64,000 nucleotides of DNA from Paraburkholderia phenazinium (GCF_900141745.1 NZ_FSRM01000002.1:2046001-2110000), one strand, 5' to 3'. Positions 50,668 to 59,655 are shown, counted from the stretch's first letter. Made by a program: numbers and translations. The notes: a model not told the origin generated them from the sequence alone.

Positions 50668-51210
50668 ATGACACTCGAAGAATTTCAAAAAGCCGCCGAC
50701 CTTCCGGCAGCGCTGGCGACTCGTTGGCATACCTGTGTAAGCGCCGCGCTCGACGGATTCGACATCACGAGCCGGGTTCGTCTCGTTGCCTTCATCGCGC
50801 AAACCGGGCACGAAACGCTTGGCTTCCAGTTGACACACGAACTGTGGGGGCCAACACCGGCGCAAAAACTGTATGAACCGCCCTCAGAGAAAGCTCGTAG
50901 TCTGGGAAATCTTCGGGCAGGAGACGGATATCGTTACCGCGGACGCGGCCTGATCCAGATAACGGGCCGCGCGAACTACGCGTCATGTGGCGTGGCGCTC
51001 GGCGTGGATCTGACGGCCACGCCGGAATTACTGGAGCACGACGATTGGGCGGCACGTTCCGCCGCATGGTGGTGGAAGGAGCACGGCTGCAACGCGCTCG
51101 CCGATAGCGGAGACTTCGTGGCGCTTACGCGGCGGATCAACGGTGGCACCAACGGACTCGACGACCGGATCCGGCGCTGGGAAATAGCGAAGGCCGCTTT
51201 GGCAGTTTAA
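50668..51210 (+). CDS. Glycoside hydrolase family 19 endolysin/chitinase-like protein
   Basis: A 180-residue enzyme consisting of a GH19 catalytic domain only. Key parts: AFIAQTGHETLGF with the catalytic glutamate at about residue 49, YRYRGRGLIQITGRANY at about residues 91-107, WAARSAAWWWKEHGCN and the C-terminal RRINGGTNGLDDRIRRW. Short single-domain GH19 proteins of this kind are mostly phage-type peptidoglycan-degrading endolysins rather than chitinases. There is no signal peptide, so reaching the cell wall would need a pore or lysis. Last gene of the cassette. Confidence 0.88.
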   Translation: MTLEEFQKAADLPAALATRWHTCVSAALDGFDITSRVRLVAFIAQTGHETLGFQLTHELWGPTPAQKLYEPPSEKARSLGNLRAGDGYRYRGRGLIQITGRANYASCGVALGVDLTATPELLEHDDWAARSAAWWWKEHGCNALADSGDFVALTRRINGGTNGLDDRIRRWEIAKAALAV

Positions 51211-51391
51211 GTGGGGCGGTAGAGCGTCGGTCGCTGCAATACATCACGGCACAACATCGCCCCGCAGAATGACAATTGAGTGGCGGGGGGATGGCATCTC
51301 TGCCAGAAAAGGCATTCATTGCTTCAGCAGGGTCTACATCGCCTCGATTCCACCGTAGAGTATTGATAACTCAATCCGCGGAAGGTGGGTC

Positions 51392-53179
51392 ATGTTATCT
51401 ATGCCGCATCGCAGGTCGAACACAGCCGGGCATGGGATGCTGTCCATGCGGCCACTCCCCCGGGCGCTCCTTGTGAGCATGGTCTTTGCCGGTCTTGGTG
51501 TTGCTGGAGAAGCCGCAGCGCAGGTCCCGCCTGCAGGTAATGCCTCACAAGGTAAAGTCTTCTTTCAGCAAAATTGCGCCATGTGCCACGCCGACACCCT
51601 TGGGCCTGGCAATTTACCCATCATGGGGCAAGGCCCAAGCCTCGTAGGCGTTTTCGGCCGGCGCGCGGGCTCTGTCCCAAACTTCAGCTTCACCAATGCC
51701 TTGAGCGGGTCAGGTCTCACATGGGATTCAGCGACCCTGGAGCACTTCCTGCTCAATCCAGCGGCGGCAGTCCCTGGCACCACCATGCCTATATCGGTCG
51801 ACGATTCCAGCGATCGCAGCAACGTGATCGCCTACCTCTCCACCTTGAAGCAGCCGGCCCAGGTTTCGTCGACCGCGAACACCGGATCAGGCGCTTCGCC
51901 TGAAACCGACCCAGGCGACTGGCGTCACGCCGCTCCAGGTGTCGAGCATCACTTCACGGTGGCGGATTTGCCGGCACCCTACAAGACGACTTCGTCCGGC
52001 AACAGTCCGCGAGTGGTAGCGCAACCCGCCAATGCCTCGTTGTCCGTGCCAGCGGGATTCAAGGTTCAGTTGTTTGCGACAGGCCTGTCCGATCCCCGCA
52101 TCGTGCGCGTCGCACCCAATGGGGATATTTTTGTGGCGGAGACCGCCGAGAATCGCATCAGGGTATTGCGCGCCGCCGACGGAGCCCAGGCGCCGTCCGA
52201 CAATCAGATCTTTGCGGATGGCCTGGACCAGCCCTTCGGGATCGCATTTTATCCACCGGGGAATCATCCGCAATGGATCTACGTGGCGAACAACAACTCG
52301 GTTGTCCGTTTCCCCTATCGTAGCGGCGATCTCAAGGTGAGCGGTGCGGCGCAGGTGATCGTGCCACGTCTGACGGAGAGTCACGGCGGTCATAGCACGC
52401 GCGATGTGGCTTTTTCGCTGGATGGCAAGCGCATGTTCATCACGGTCGGGTCCGGGTCGAACGTTGCTGAGGGTATGAGCAAGAAGAGTCCTGAGGAAAT
52501 CGCTCGTTGGGACTCGCAACACGGGCAGGGCGCTGGGTGGGATGCTGAAACCAATCGTGCCGATATTCTCGTCACCGATCCCGAAGGTCATGAAGCGCTC
52601 CACACCTTCGCGACGGGCATTCGCAACGGCGTGGGGATCGCGGTGGATCCGGATACGGGCGAGTTGTGGACTGCGACGAACGAGCGCGATGGCCTTGGCG
52701 ACGATCTCGTGCCCGACTACGTCACCCGGGTGAAGGCGGGTGGATTCTACGGTTGGCCGTGGTACTACATGGGTAACCACGAAGATCCTCGCCACGCTGG
52801 TGAGCGCCCCGATCTCGCCGGCAAGACGATCACCCCCGACGTCCTGCTGCAGTCGCATTCGGCTCCGTTGGAGATGTGCTTCTATACGGCGAAAACGGGC
52901 GCGGCAGCGTTCCCCGCCGAGTATCGCGGCGATGTTTTCGTGGCCTCTCACGGTTCGTGGAATCGCAGTTCGCGCACCGGCTATAAGGTGATGCGGGTGC
53001 GTCTCGAGCACGGCGTTCCGACCGGTACGTACGAGGACTTTCTCACCGGATTCGTGGTGAACAACCGCAGCGTATGGGGCAGACCTGTAGGTGTGGCGGT
53101 TGCCCACGACGGCGCTCTGCTCGTGACCGAAGACGGCAACGGCACCGTATGGCGCGTCTCGTATGCGGGCGCGCCGTGA
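51392..53179 (+). CDS. Cytochrome c domain fused to a PQQ-type (sorbosone dehydrogenase-like) beta-propeller
   Basis: A 595-residue periplasmic redox protein. A signal peptide lies at about residues 19-44 (MRPLPRALLVSMVFAG, end AAAQ); a class I cytochrome c domain follows with the haem motif CAMCH at about residues 62-66 and a distal methionine in GTTMPISV; from about residue 200 a six-bladed propeller of the L-sorbosone/soluble glucose dehydrogenase family (GDIFVAETAENRIRVL, FADGLDQPFGIAFYPPG, GTGIRNG-like ATGIRNGVGIAV, ERDGLGDDLVPDYVT, GWPWYY). ATG 51392 has GGAAGG upstream, but ATG 51446 starts directly at the signal peptide. It should oxidise a sugar or alcohol and pass electrons to its own haem. 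Confidence 0.87.
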   Translation: MLSMPHRRSNTAGHGMLSMRPLPRALLVSMVFAGLGVAGEAAAQVPPAGNASQGKVFFQQNCAMCHADTLGPGNLPIMGQGPSLVGVFGRRAGSVPNFSFTNALSGSGLTWDSATLEHFLLNPAAAVPGTTMPISVDDSSDRSNVIAYLSTLKQPAQVSSTANTGSGASPETDPGDWRHAAPGVEHHFTVADLPAPYKTTSSGNSPRVVAQPANASLSVPAGFKVQLFATGLSDPRIVRVAPNGDIFVAETAENRIRVLRAADGAQAPSDNQIFADGLDQPFGIAFYPPGNHPQWIYVANNNSVVRFPYRSGDLKVSGAAQVIVPRLTESHGGHSTRDVAFSLDGKRMFITVGSGSNVAEGMSKKSPEEIARWDSQHGQGAGWDAETNRADILVTDPEGHEALHTFATGIRNGVGIAVDPDTGELWTATNERDGLGDDLVPDYVTRVKAGGFYGWPWYYMGNHEDPRHAGERPDLAGKTITPDVLLQSHSAPLEMCFYTAKTGAAAFPAEYRGDVFVASHGSWNRSSRTGYKVMRVRLEHGVPTGTYEDFLTGFVVNNRSVWGRPVGVAVAHDGALLVTEDGNGTVWRVSYAGAP

Positions 53180-53271
53180 TGCGGAGCTGAAAGCGCCTCA
53201 TCTGCTTTAAGACCTGAATATCGGCGAGGGGCCGATGGCATGACTTGCCACGTTGCAAACGAGTGGGCTTG

Positions 53272-53856
53272 CTAATGAGACGTTAGCGGAGATGTGAGCG
53301 GCACGCCTTCGCCGGCGAAGCGGATCTGCGCAGGAAACCTGACCGTTCCCAATTCATAGTGCTGCAGCGTTTGTCCGTACGATGACAAGGTGGCGTCGCC
53401 GCGGCATTCGACGAGCGAAATCTCTCGAAGCCGAGCGTCGCGGATGCTGAGTATTGCGCCGCGAATGTCGAGTGCGAGTTTCAGCTCAAACAGGATCTCG
53501 AAGCTGGCGAGTCCTTCGATCGTGATTTCCAGTTTTGGATGATGCACGGACTCGATCGAATGATCGACGAGCTGCACACAACGGGTTGTTCCTGGAGGGG
53601 TGTGTGTAGGGTCCGCCGCCTCGCGGACCTCTTTCAGATCGCACCACGAACGCACCAGAATTGAGCCGAGGCTGGTGTCGAAGCCTGCCGACACCTGATC
53701 TTCCGTCGCTTGCGCAATTTCCTTCCATTGCATGAGCGGCAGCTTCGCGACGTTATGCGGCGCGTTGCGCTTGACTGCGTCGATCAACGCGCTAGCGCAC
53801 GTCCTGGGCGAGTCGCTCCACAAAAGCGTACCTAGCGTAACGGGTATATCGGACAT
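53272..53856 (-). CDS. Hypothetical protein
   Basis: A 194-residue soluble protein without signal peptide or membrane span. The second half (KLEITIEGLASFEILFELKL, ALDIRGAILSIRDARLREI) looks like a beta-rich domain with alternating hydrophobics. It starts 7 bp behind the gene at 53864 on the same strand, with TAGGAAA before ATG 53856, so the two are likely cotranscribed. No family recognised. Confidence 0.65.
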   Translation of the reverse strand: MSDIPVTLGTLLWSDSPRTCASALIDAVKRNAPHNVAKLPLMQWKEIAQATEDQVSAGFDTSLGSILVRSWCDLKEVREAADPTHTPPGTTRCVQLVDHSIESVHHPKLEITIEGLASFEILFELKLALDIRGAILSIRDARLREISLVECRGDATLSSYGQTLQHYELGTVRFPAQIRFAGEGVPLTSPLTSH

Positions 53857-53863
53857 GATTTTC

Positions 53864-54547
53864 CTACGAGATGACTCTGCCGGACATCGTACCTATGTGC
53901 GCTTCCCACGACGTCGACCCGAGTCTCACTTCGACTGAGGGATACACCATGTGGTGGCTCGGCAGCCGGCACGACTGGTTACCGGGGTCGCTGCGCATGC
54001 GGACGTAACACCTGGTGGACATCGGGCGTCGCAGCCACTTTCGGATGACATGGGCGAGAACAGCCAGTGAAAGGAGGGCAGCAAGGATTCTTACGACGAT
54101 GGGCCATATAGGCTTCCGAGGGGGCGTTACCGGTCGCAATCTATTGTTGTCCGGTATGGGTTCCATCGGATCGGGCCGGCGCGCAGATGGCTTCTTCACC
54201 GACGACGGCGGTTTTTTCGTTGGACTGACGTCGCTCGGCGCATCAGAGGGCGACGACTCGTCAGACGTGGGCACATTCGTCGCCGGGTAATGGGGAACGG
54301 TCGCGCCTTTGTTCAGGCCGCGGATGGTCGCAAACGCGCCGGTCGCCGAAGCCGCTTCGCCTGGGGACATGCCTGAACGGGAGGCTGACAGCGCCCCGGC
54401 TTTGCTGCCCTGACCAGCGGCCGTTGATTTGCAGGCACCGTCTGAACGCGCAATCTCTGCGTCACTGTCGCACCTTGGAGGCTTCTGGGCGGCACACGTG
54501 ATCGCTAGCGTCATGCATGACAGAAAGACAAGAGCAAAGCGCCGCAC
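53864..54547 (-). CDS. Hypothetical secreted/membrane-anchored protein
   Basis: A 227-residue protein with a signal peptide or anchor (FALVFLSCMTLAITCAAQ), a long low-complexity Ser/Pro/Lys-rich linker (about residues 75-140), one transmembrane span (IVVRILAALLSLAVLAHVI, about residues 149-167) and a basic cytoplasmic-looking tail. A GTG start at 54547 is supported by AAGGAG seven bases upstream. The cysteine in the signal region could make it a lipoprotein, but the lipobox is not standard. Unknown function; pairs with the gene at 53272. Confidence 0.6.
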   Translation of the reverse strand: MRRFALVFLSCMTLAITCAAQKPPRCDSDAEIARSDGACKSTAAGQGSKAGALSASRSGMSPGEAASATGAFATIRGLNKGATVPHYPATNVPTSDESSPSDAPSDVSPTKKPPSSVKKPSARRPDPMEPIPDNNRLRPVTPPRKPIWPIVVRILAALLSLAVLAHVIRKWLRRPMSTRCYVRMRSDPGNQSCRLPSHHMVYPSVEVRLGSTSWEAHIGTMSGRVIS

Positions 54548-54585
54548 GGTCTTACTCCTTCCCCTGGCTCACGCAATCACCATGG

Positions 54586-54774
54586 TTACAACCGATAGAC
54601 GATCCAGCGTGGCGCGTTTTCATACTTTTTTCGGTTAGTGGAATGGAGTAGCACGAGTCGCGGGTCATCGCCTTTGTATCGCAATGTATCTGCGCCCACG
54701 ATAAATACAAAACCTTGCACTGGCGCCTCTCGCGGACACAAGCCAGATACGTCCGGGGCTTCTAATACTTCCAC
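54586..54774 (-). CDS. Possible small protein, unsupported start
   Basis: A 62-residue frame on the minus strand whose second half (FIVGADTLRYKGDDPRLVLL, ending APRWIVYRL) looks protein-like. It needs a GTG start without a ribosome site. The rest of the 54548-54851 space shows nothing else. Confidence 0.3.
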   Translation of the reverse strand: MEVLEAPDVSGLCPREAPVQGFVFIVGADTLRYKGDDPRLVLLHSTNRKKYENAPRWIVYRL

Positions 54775-54851
54775 GCCAGACGTTCTGGCTTCGCAAAGCA
54801 GACGCCCCCGACGGGTGTCTGCGCGAACAACCCAATCTCCAGGTGCAAATC

Positions 54852-55169
54852 ATGAAAGTCATCCAATCTCTTCTGGTCGCTGCTGTTGTCGCTCTGCCTG
54901 CGCTGTCGTTCGCCCAATCGTCGAATCAGCCGCTCACCCGCGCCGAAGTGCGTGCGCAACTCGTCGAACTGCAAAAGGTCGGCTACAACCCGGCCACCGA
55001 TCAAACGCAATACCCGCAGAACATTCAGGCAGCCGAGGCACGCCTGAGCGCGCAAAACGGCGTTGCGGCATCGTCATATGGTTCGTCGGCGGCCGGCACG
55101 TCGGCTTCGGGTTCACACGCCGTTACCGCGGATGTGATCGGCCTCGGTTCGCTCTATACCAAGCCGTGA
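54852..55169 (+). CDS. DUF4148 domain-containing exported protein
   Basis: A 105-residue exported protein common in Burkholderiales: signal peptide ending SFAQ (about residue 22), then the DUF4148 core PLTRAEVRAQLVELQKVGYNP, AEARLSAQ, and a Ser/Gly-rich tail. ATG 54852 has AGGTG seven bases upstream. Function of the family is unknown. A second member is encoded at 62535. Confidence 0.85.
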   Translation: MKVIQSLLVAAVVALPALSFAQSSNQPLTRAEVRAQLVELQKVGYNPATDQTQYPQNIQAAEARLSAQNGVAASSYGSSAAGTSASGSHAVTADVIGLGSLYTKP

Positions 55170-55278
55170 GCCTGGACGGCGGCATCGGACGTCAATTGCC
55201 TGAGGAAGCACAGAAGGCACTTACCGACGCCGTCATCGATATAGCCCATTTCTAGCCGGGCCAACGAGAACCAGGAAA

Positions 55279-55788
55279 ATGCGAAGAATCCCGACTGCAG
55301 GTCTCGCCCTTGGTGCGGTGTTGCTACTAGCCGCAGTGGCGCACGACGCCGTGGCGGAGCCCGCGAAATCGGCCCCGTCACCGATTTATGGTGTCACGAT
55401 TCCCGACGGTTACCGCCAGTGGCAAGCGATTGCCCCGGCCGAAGAAGCGGCACCGCTCGACGAATTGCGTCTGGTACTTGGTAACCCCGCCGCTATCAAG
55501 GCCATCGAGAGTTCGACGCTGCCTTATCCCGACGGAACCATCCTCGTGAAGCTCGCGTACAAGCGAAAGCAGTCTCCTGACATTGGATCGGCAACGATCC
55601 CCGGTACACCTACGACGGTTCAGGTGATGGTCAAGGATTCACGCCGATATGCGTCGACGGGTGGATGGGGTTTCGGTCGCTTCATCAACGGGCAACCGGT
55701 CGACGCAGCGCAACACCAGACGTGTTTTGCCTGTCACGCAGCTCGCGTGAAGGACCGCGATTACGTCTTCACGCGTTTTGCGCCGTAA
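55279..55788 (+). CDS. Cytochrome P460 family protein
   Basis: A 169-residue exported haem protein: signal peptide to about residue 26 (DAVAE), a beta-sheet domain with PDGYRQWQAI and DSRRYASTGGWGFGRF, and the haem attachment site CFACH at about residues 152-156 near the C-terminus, as in P460/cytochrome c'-beta proteins. Relatives oxidise hydroxylamine or bind NO. Ribosome site CAGGAAA. It lies 110 bp after the DUF4148 gene. Confidence 0.87.
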   Translation: MRRIPTAGLALGAVLLLAAVAHDAVAEPAKSAPSPIYGVTIPDGYRQWQAIAPAEEAAPLDELRLVLGNPAAIKAIESSTLPYPDGTILVKLAYKRKQSPDIGSATIPGTPTTVQVMVKDSRRYASTGGWGFGRFINGQPVDAAQHQTCFACHAARVKDRDYVFTRFAP

Positions 55789-55865
55789 CGCTGCGATGAC
55801 AATGCCTGCCGCGTATGAGCACGACTAACGCGCGTTTTCGAGCCGGGATGCGGTCCGAGTGCTGG

Positions 55866-56984
55866 TCACCGCTCGGGATTCGAAGACCGAAGTGGAAAGA
55901 TGAATATCGCGGCAGCGAGGCCGAGTGCTCCACCAAGGAGCGTCTCCCAGGCGCGAGCGGCGAGCAAGGGGATCGAGTGCACCCCACTTGCCGCGAGCGT
56001 GACGATCAACGTGAAAGCGAACGCACCGCAGGCGACGTCGTAGCGTTCCGGCAAGGCCATCGCATAGATGATCATCGCGATGGCGGCTGCGGCCCAGATC
56101 AGCAACGGCGCGTGCTCTGCGACCGGCAGACAGGCGAGGCCTATCGGAACGCCAATCAGTGTGCCGATGATCCGTCGCCGCACCCGCTGTATCGTGCCGC
56201 TTGCCGAACCCGCGACGACGTACGTGGACGCAGTGATCGCCCAGGCGGACTCCTCGAGGCTAATCAGGCCGTTGAGCAGGCAGATAATCAACGCGGCGAT
56301 GGCCGCCTGCAATCCCATGAGGAATTCCGGCGAGCATCTCCCGGGCAACGGTTGCGGCCCGGCTGCGAGCACCGCAGGCGTGACCGGCCGCTCCGCGGGT
56401 CCACTGAGCATGCGCGGCACGACCGACGCCAGGGCGGCAATCAGCGCCGCAATTCCAACCGCCCACAGATCGGCAATCGTCAGATGGGTGCCGTACGCGA
56501 GCAATTCTCCAATGTAGATTTGCGAACCGATGCCCGCCCCCAGTACACCGAATCGTTTCAGATATCCGACCAGAAACGCGCCAGTCACGAGAACCAGTTC
56601 CGGTCCCGCCCGACCCGCGAGTTGCAATGGCCTGGATAACACCACGAACAGGACTGCGCCCAGCGCGGCGGCAAAACTCAACAGGACGAGGTCGCGGCTC
56701 GATTCGGCCCGCGTCGCTTTGCCCTCGGACACGCTCGCCCACAGAGCGAAGCTCCCGGCAAGGTAACCCAGCGAGACGGTGCTCGGCACACTATGGGCGA
56801 TATCCTGCAACGTTCCGAGCGCCGCCGCGATGCCGTACGCCGTCACGAGCCGCAAGCCTTTGATGCGGCGGTGCGTGCCGGGATCGATCCGGTCCAGCCA
56901 TTGACCAAGTGCCGCTACGGGACGCTGCGCGGCCTGCCGGGGTTGTGCGCCTTGATCGGGCGAGCGCTGCGGGTTGTCGTCCAT
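55866..56984 (-). CDS. FUSC-family membrane transporter
   Basis: A 372-residue inner membrane protein with about ten hydrophobic spans in two halves, the second containing WAITASTYVVAGSASGTIQRVRRRI interrupted by a conserved basic loop (RRRIIGTLIGVPIG), the signature of fusaric acid/aromatic acid exporter-like (FUSC) proteins. Probably exports organic acids or other small molecules. No membrane fusion or outer membrane partner is adjacent. Confidence 0.82.
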   Translation of the reverse strand: MDDNPQRSPDQGAQPRQAAQRPVAALGQWLDRIDPGTHRRIKGLRLVTAYGIAAALGTLQDIAHSVPSTVSLGYLAGSFALWASVSEGKATRAESSRDLVLLSFAAALGAVLFVVLSRPLQLAGRAGPELVLVTGAFLVGYLKRFGVLGAGIGSQIYIGELLAYGTHLTIADLWAVGIAALIAALASVVPRMLSGPAERPVTPAVLAAGPQPLPGRCSPEFLMGLQAAIAALIICLLNGLISLEESAWAITASTYVVAGSASGTIQRVRRRIIGTLIGVPIGLACLPVAEHAPLLIWAAAAIAMIIYAMALPERYDVACGAFAFTLIVTLAASGVHSIPLLAARAWETLLGGALGLAAAIFIFPLRSSNPER

Positions 56985-57149
56985 GGGGTTATCCGTCGTC
57001 TCCTCCGGGGAACATCAGCCCGCTGATCTGTTTGAGGCTCGGCGCAAAGTCTGCGGGACGCGGGATATGACTAGGATAATCCAGGCAACTCAGGTCAACC
57101 GATAAATATAAAGGCTAACAACGCGTATTAACGATCGGTCCGTCCACTG

Positions 57150-58205
57150 TCACGAAGCGCTGTTCAACTCATACTTCATGATGTTGCCGTGCCGTCCATG
57201 AATGTCGCGTTCGACGCTATATACGTCTCCCTCGATCGTCGCACTCTGGGCGAGCACCTGCTCGATTGCTGAACGGTCCTCGGCATCCAGCGTGACCGAC
57301 ATGACCTTCAGATGCTCCGGCAGATGATCGCCGCGGCGCACGCCCACGATCGCGCCCGCCACCTGCTCCTGATCGAGTACCCAGCGCGTCGCGATGGTCG
57401 CAATCGAGACGTTGTGTTTAGCCGCGATACGGTCCAGCGCTTGCAGCAGCGCCTGGAAAATATCCCACCCGCCGAAATCGTCAATGATCAGTTTGTATTT
57501 GATGAGCGAGCGGTTTGCGATGTCTTGTCCCGGTTCCGTAGCACCGAGCCACCGTCCGGAAAGGAAGCCGCCCGCCACCGTGCCATAGCAGAACAGGTGA
57601 ATGCCATGCTCGCGAGCGTAAGCGCCCAGCTGGCGCGCCGGACGCCGGTCCAGCAGGGAGTACTGCACCTGCATGCTCGTCAGTTCGATGCCCGACTCCA
57701 CCAGCTCCATGGTGCGTTGGGTATCGAAGTTCGTCCCGCTTAGCCGGTCGATCTTGCCGGCTTGCTGCAGTTCACGCAGCCAGTGCGCGACTTCGAGGTA
57801 ACGCGCCATGGAATAGTCCCACCAGTGAAACTGGACCAGATCGAGCCGTTCGACGCGCAAGCGCGATAGAGACCGGTCGATAGTTTGCTCGACGAGCCTG
57901 CGGTCGATCGTCTGCAGCAGAGACAGATCGGGTACGAACTTCGTATGGATCTTCAACTGGTCGAGGCTGTCGGCGCCACGCCGTTGCCGGTAGTCGTCGC
58001 GGAACTCGCCAATCATTTCTTCGACGCCGGTGTAGATGTCTGCACAGTCGAATGCGGTAATGCCTGCGTCGTAATAGGCGCCCATGTCGGCAATCGCGGC
58101 GGCGCGGTCCACGCTGCCATGGTCACCGGCGAGTTGCCAACCTCCTTTGAGAATACGTGGGATCGAGTAGCCTGGCGCCAGCTCGATGCGCTGCATCTGT
58201 GTCAT
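57150..58205 (-). CDS. Aldo/keto reductase
   Basis: TIM-barrel NAD(P)H-dependent oxidoreductase of 351 residues. Catalytic residues are visible: Asp and Tyr in FDCADIYTGVEE (about residues 53-64), Lys in KIHTKFVPD, His in LVQFHWWDY. The cofactor part near the C-terminus (AGAIVGVRRGDHLPEHL) is present. It overlaps the TIGR04076-type gene by 4 bp and is the last gene of a three-gene operon with an XRE-cupin regulator. Substrate unknown. Confidence 0.88.
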   Translation of the reverse strand: MTQMQRIELAPGYSIPRILKGGWQLAGDHGSVDRAAAIADMGAYYDAGITAFDCADIYTGVEEMIGEFRDDYRQRRGADSLDQLKIHTKFVPDLSLLQTIDRRLVEQTIDRSLSRLRVERLDLVQFHWWDYSMARYLEVAHWLRELQQAGKIDRLSGTNFDTQRTMELVESGIELTSMQVQYSLLDRRPARQLGAYAREHGIHLFCYGTVAGGFLSGRWLGATEPGQDIANRSLIKYKLIIDDFGGWDIFQALLQALDRIAAKHNVSIATIATRWVLDQEQVAGAIVGVRRGDHLPEHLKVMSVTLDAEDRSAIEQVLAQSATIEGDVYSVERDIHGRHGNIMKYELNSAS

Positions 58206-58579
58206 TCAGAGTCCTTATCAATCAGTTTGACCGCTGTCGTATCCACGTGACGGAACGTGCGTTTGCCGAGCCGCGAAATGCGAAAGCGCGACGGGCAATT
58301 GGGATCGGGACAGGCTACTTCGGCATCGGTCGACATCCAGTCATGCGGGTCGGTGGCGCGTTGCTTGGCCGGCAGCAGCGGCAGCAGTGCCGCAAGCGAA
58401 TAAATGGAAAATGCTTGCCCCGGCGGCAGGTGCAGCATTTCCCCATGCAGTTCAAAGTAGTCGCCGACGCGCGCGCCGCAGTAGAGTTTTGCCCCTTCGG
58501 GGGCAACGACTTCAACACGCAGATCGTAGAGTTCGAACGAGGGCAGACCCGCGCGCTCGTCAGGAGTGTGAGAGGTCAT
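58202..58579 (-). CDS. TIGR04076-like protein
   Basis: A 125-residue protein resembling the TIGR04076 family: N-terminal ELYDLRVEVV strand, CGARVGDYFELHGEMLHLP, then SIYSLAALLPLLPAKQR and two cysteines in EVACPDPNCPSRF near the C-terminus. Family function is not known. It sits 3 bp behind the XRE-cupin regulator and overlaps the aldo/keto reductase start, so it is clearly part of that operon. Confidence 0.72.
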   Translation of the reverse strand: MTSHTPDERAGLPSFELYDLRVEVVAPEGAKLYCGARVGDYFELHGEMLHLPPGQAFSIYSLAALLPLLPAKQRATDPHDWMSTDAEVACPDPNCPSRFRISRLGKRTFRHVDTTAVKLIDKDSE

Positions 58580-58582
58580 GGC

Positions 58583-59119
58583 TCAAGGGTTCGGTGGTGT
58601 GACCGAGAGAATGATTTCGGTGGGAGTAGTGGATCCGTTGCGATACCGGTGCGGCAGCCGTGAGTCGAACGAAATGCTTTCGCCGGCCGCCACCTGGTAC
58701 TCGATGCCGTCGATCTGCGCGATGAGCTCGCCCGCGATGACGTAGACGCATTCCGAGGACGGATGGCCGCGCGGCTCATCCGCGGAGATTTCGCCTGGTT
58801 GCAGCACGGCGCGCAGCACTTCGAGCTGTCCGTTGCCGGCAGTCAGGCGTTCGTAGCCGACCCGACCCTTGGGGGCAATCAGCCTCGAGCGGTTACCCGG
58901 GCGGCTGATCCACACAGCGGGGGCAACTGTTTGAGCGAACAGCGAGGCGACCGATTCTCCAAATACCCCGGCCAGACGTCGCATCGTTTCGAGGCTTGGA
59001 TCAGTCACCGACCGCTCGATCTGGCTGAGCAGGGTGGGTGAGACATCCGCGAGACTCGCCAGCTGACGCAGCGACATGCCGCGCGCGGTCCGCAATTCCT
59101 TGAGCCGTTCACCAATCAA
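58583..59119 (-). CDS. XRE-family regulator with cupin domain
   Basis: A 178-residue regulator: N-terminal HTH_3 domain (ERLKELRTARGMSLRQLASL, SPTLLSQIERSVTDPSLETM) and a C-terminal cupin (ADEPRGHPSSECVYVIAGEL, AAGESISFDSRLPHRYRN) that should bind a small ligand. The start is a TTG at 59119 with GAGG upstream; a stop three codons further up rules out a longer frame. First gene of the operon with TIGR04076-like and aldo/keto reductase genes, divergent from a transporter operon that it may control. Confidence 0.88.
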   Translation of the reverse strand: MIGERLKELRTARGMSLRQLASLADVSPTLLSQIERSVTDPSLETMRRLAGVFGESVASLFAQTVAPAVWISRPGNRSRLIAPKGRVGYERLTAGNGQLEVLRAVLQPGEISADEPRGHPSSECVYVIAGELIAQIDGIEYQVAAGESISFDSRLPHRYRNGSTTPTEIILSVTPPNP

Positions 59120-59312
59120 TTTGAGGCCTCACGTCGTGCAACTGAGTCGTACATTAGTGTGGAGTATAGGTGCACAAAATTGGATCGTCAATTTCCTCGA
59201 CGCCGTTTGCGACCGCCCCCAAAAAAATCTGAATTCCGTAGAAATTTGCGTTTAACCAAGGGCTTACCTGATCTGTTTAGACGAGAAATTGTTTTTGACT
59301 CACTTGAAATGT

Positions 59313-59331
59313 TGTGCACTGTGGATGCACA
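59313..59331. promoter_or_regulatory. Inverted repeat upstream of the symporter operon
   Basis: TGTGCA (59313-59318) and TGCACA (59326-59331), perfect arms with a seven-base spacer, 46 bp before the DUF3311-like start codon. Candidate operator for the XRE-cupin protein. Confidence 0.45.
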
Positions 59332-59376
59332 CTTCGCCTGCGGTAGTGCAGTGTAACTTTACGTGGAGCATCGGTC

Positions 59377-59655
59377 ATGGCACAAGGTCCCGGGACGGGC
59401 GGCTCGCCCCGTCATACGTATCGATGGTTATTGGCGGTTCCTTTCGTATGGCAGGCAGGACTTGCGCCTGTCGTCAACGGGGTGATGTGGGCGCCATTCG
59501 GGCTGCCCTTTCCCATGCTGTGGCAACTGGCGGGAATCGTGCTGACGAGCGTGCTGATCGCGATTGTGTTCCGGCTCGATCGCGCCCATGGCGTCGAACT
59601 TGAGGAAGCGGCGTTGATTGCGGCGACGTCGGGTTCAGCGGGAGATCCACGATGA
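59377..59655 (+). CDS. DUF3311-like small membrane subunit
   Basis: A 92-residue protein with two hydrophobic spans (WLLAVPFVWQAGLAPVVNGV; MLWQLAGIVLTSVLIAIVFRL) and the layout of DUF3311 proteins, which accompany sodium:solute symporters as a small partner. GGAGC lies before ATG 59377. Its stop overlaps the symporter start (ATGA). Confidence 0.83.
   Translation: MAQGPGTGGSPRHTYRWLLAVPFVWQAGLAPVVNGVMWAPFGLPFPMLWQLAGIVLTSVLIAIVFRLDRAHGVELEEAALIAATSGSAGDPR

Noticed and set aside
55815..56639. 274-residue plus-strand frame opposite the FUSC-type gene
   Set aside because: Composition is charged and low in hydrophobics, as expected for the complement of a membrane protein gene; no family features.
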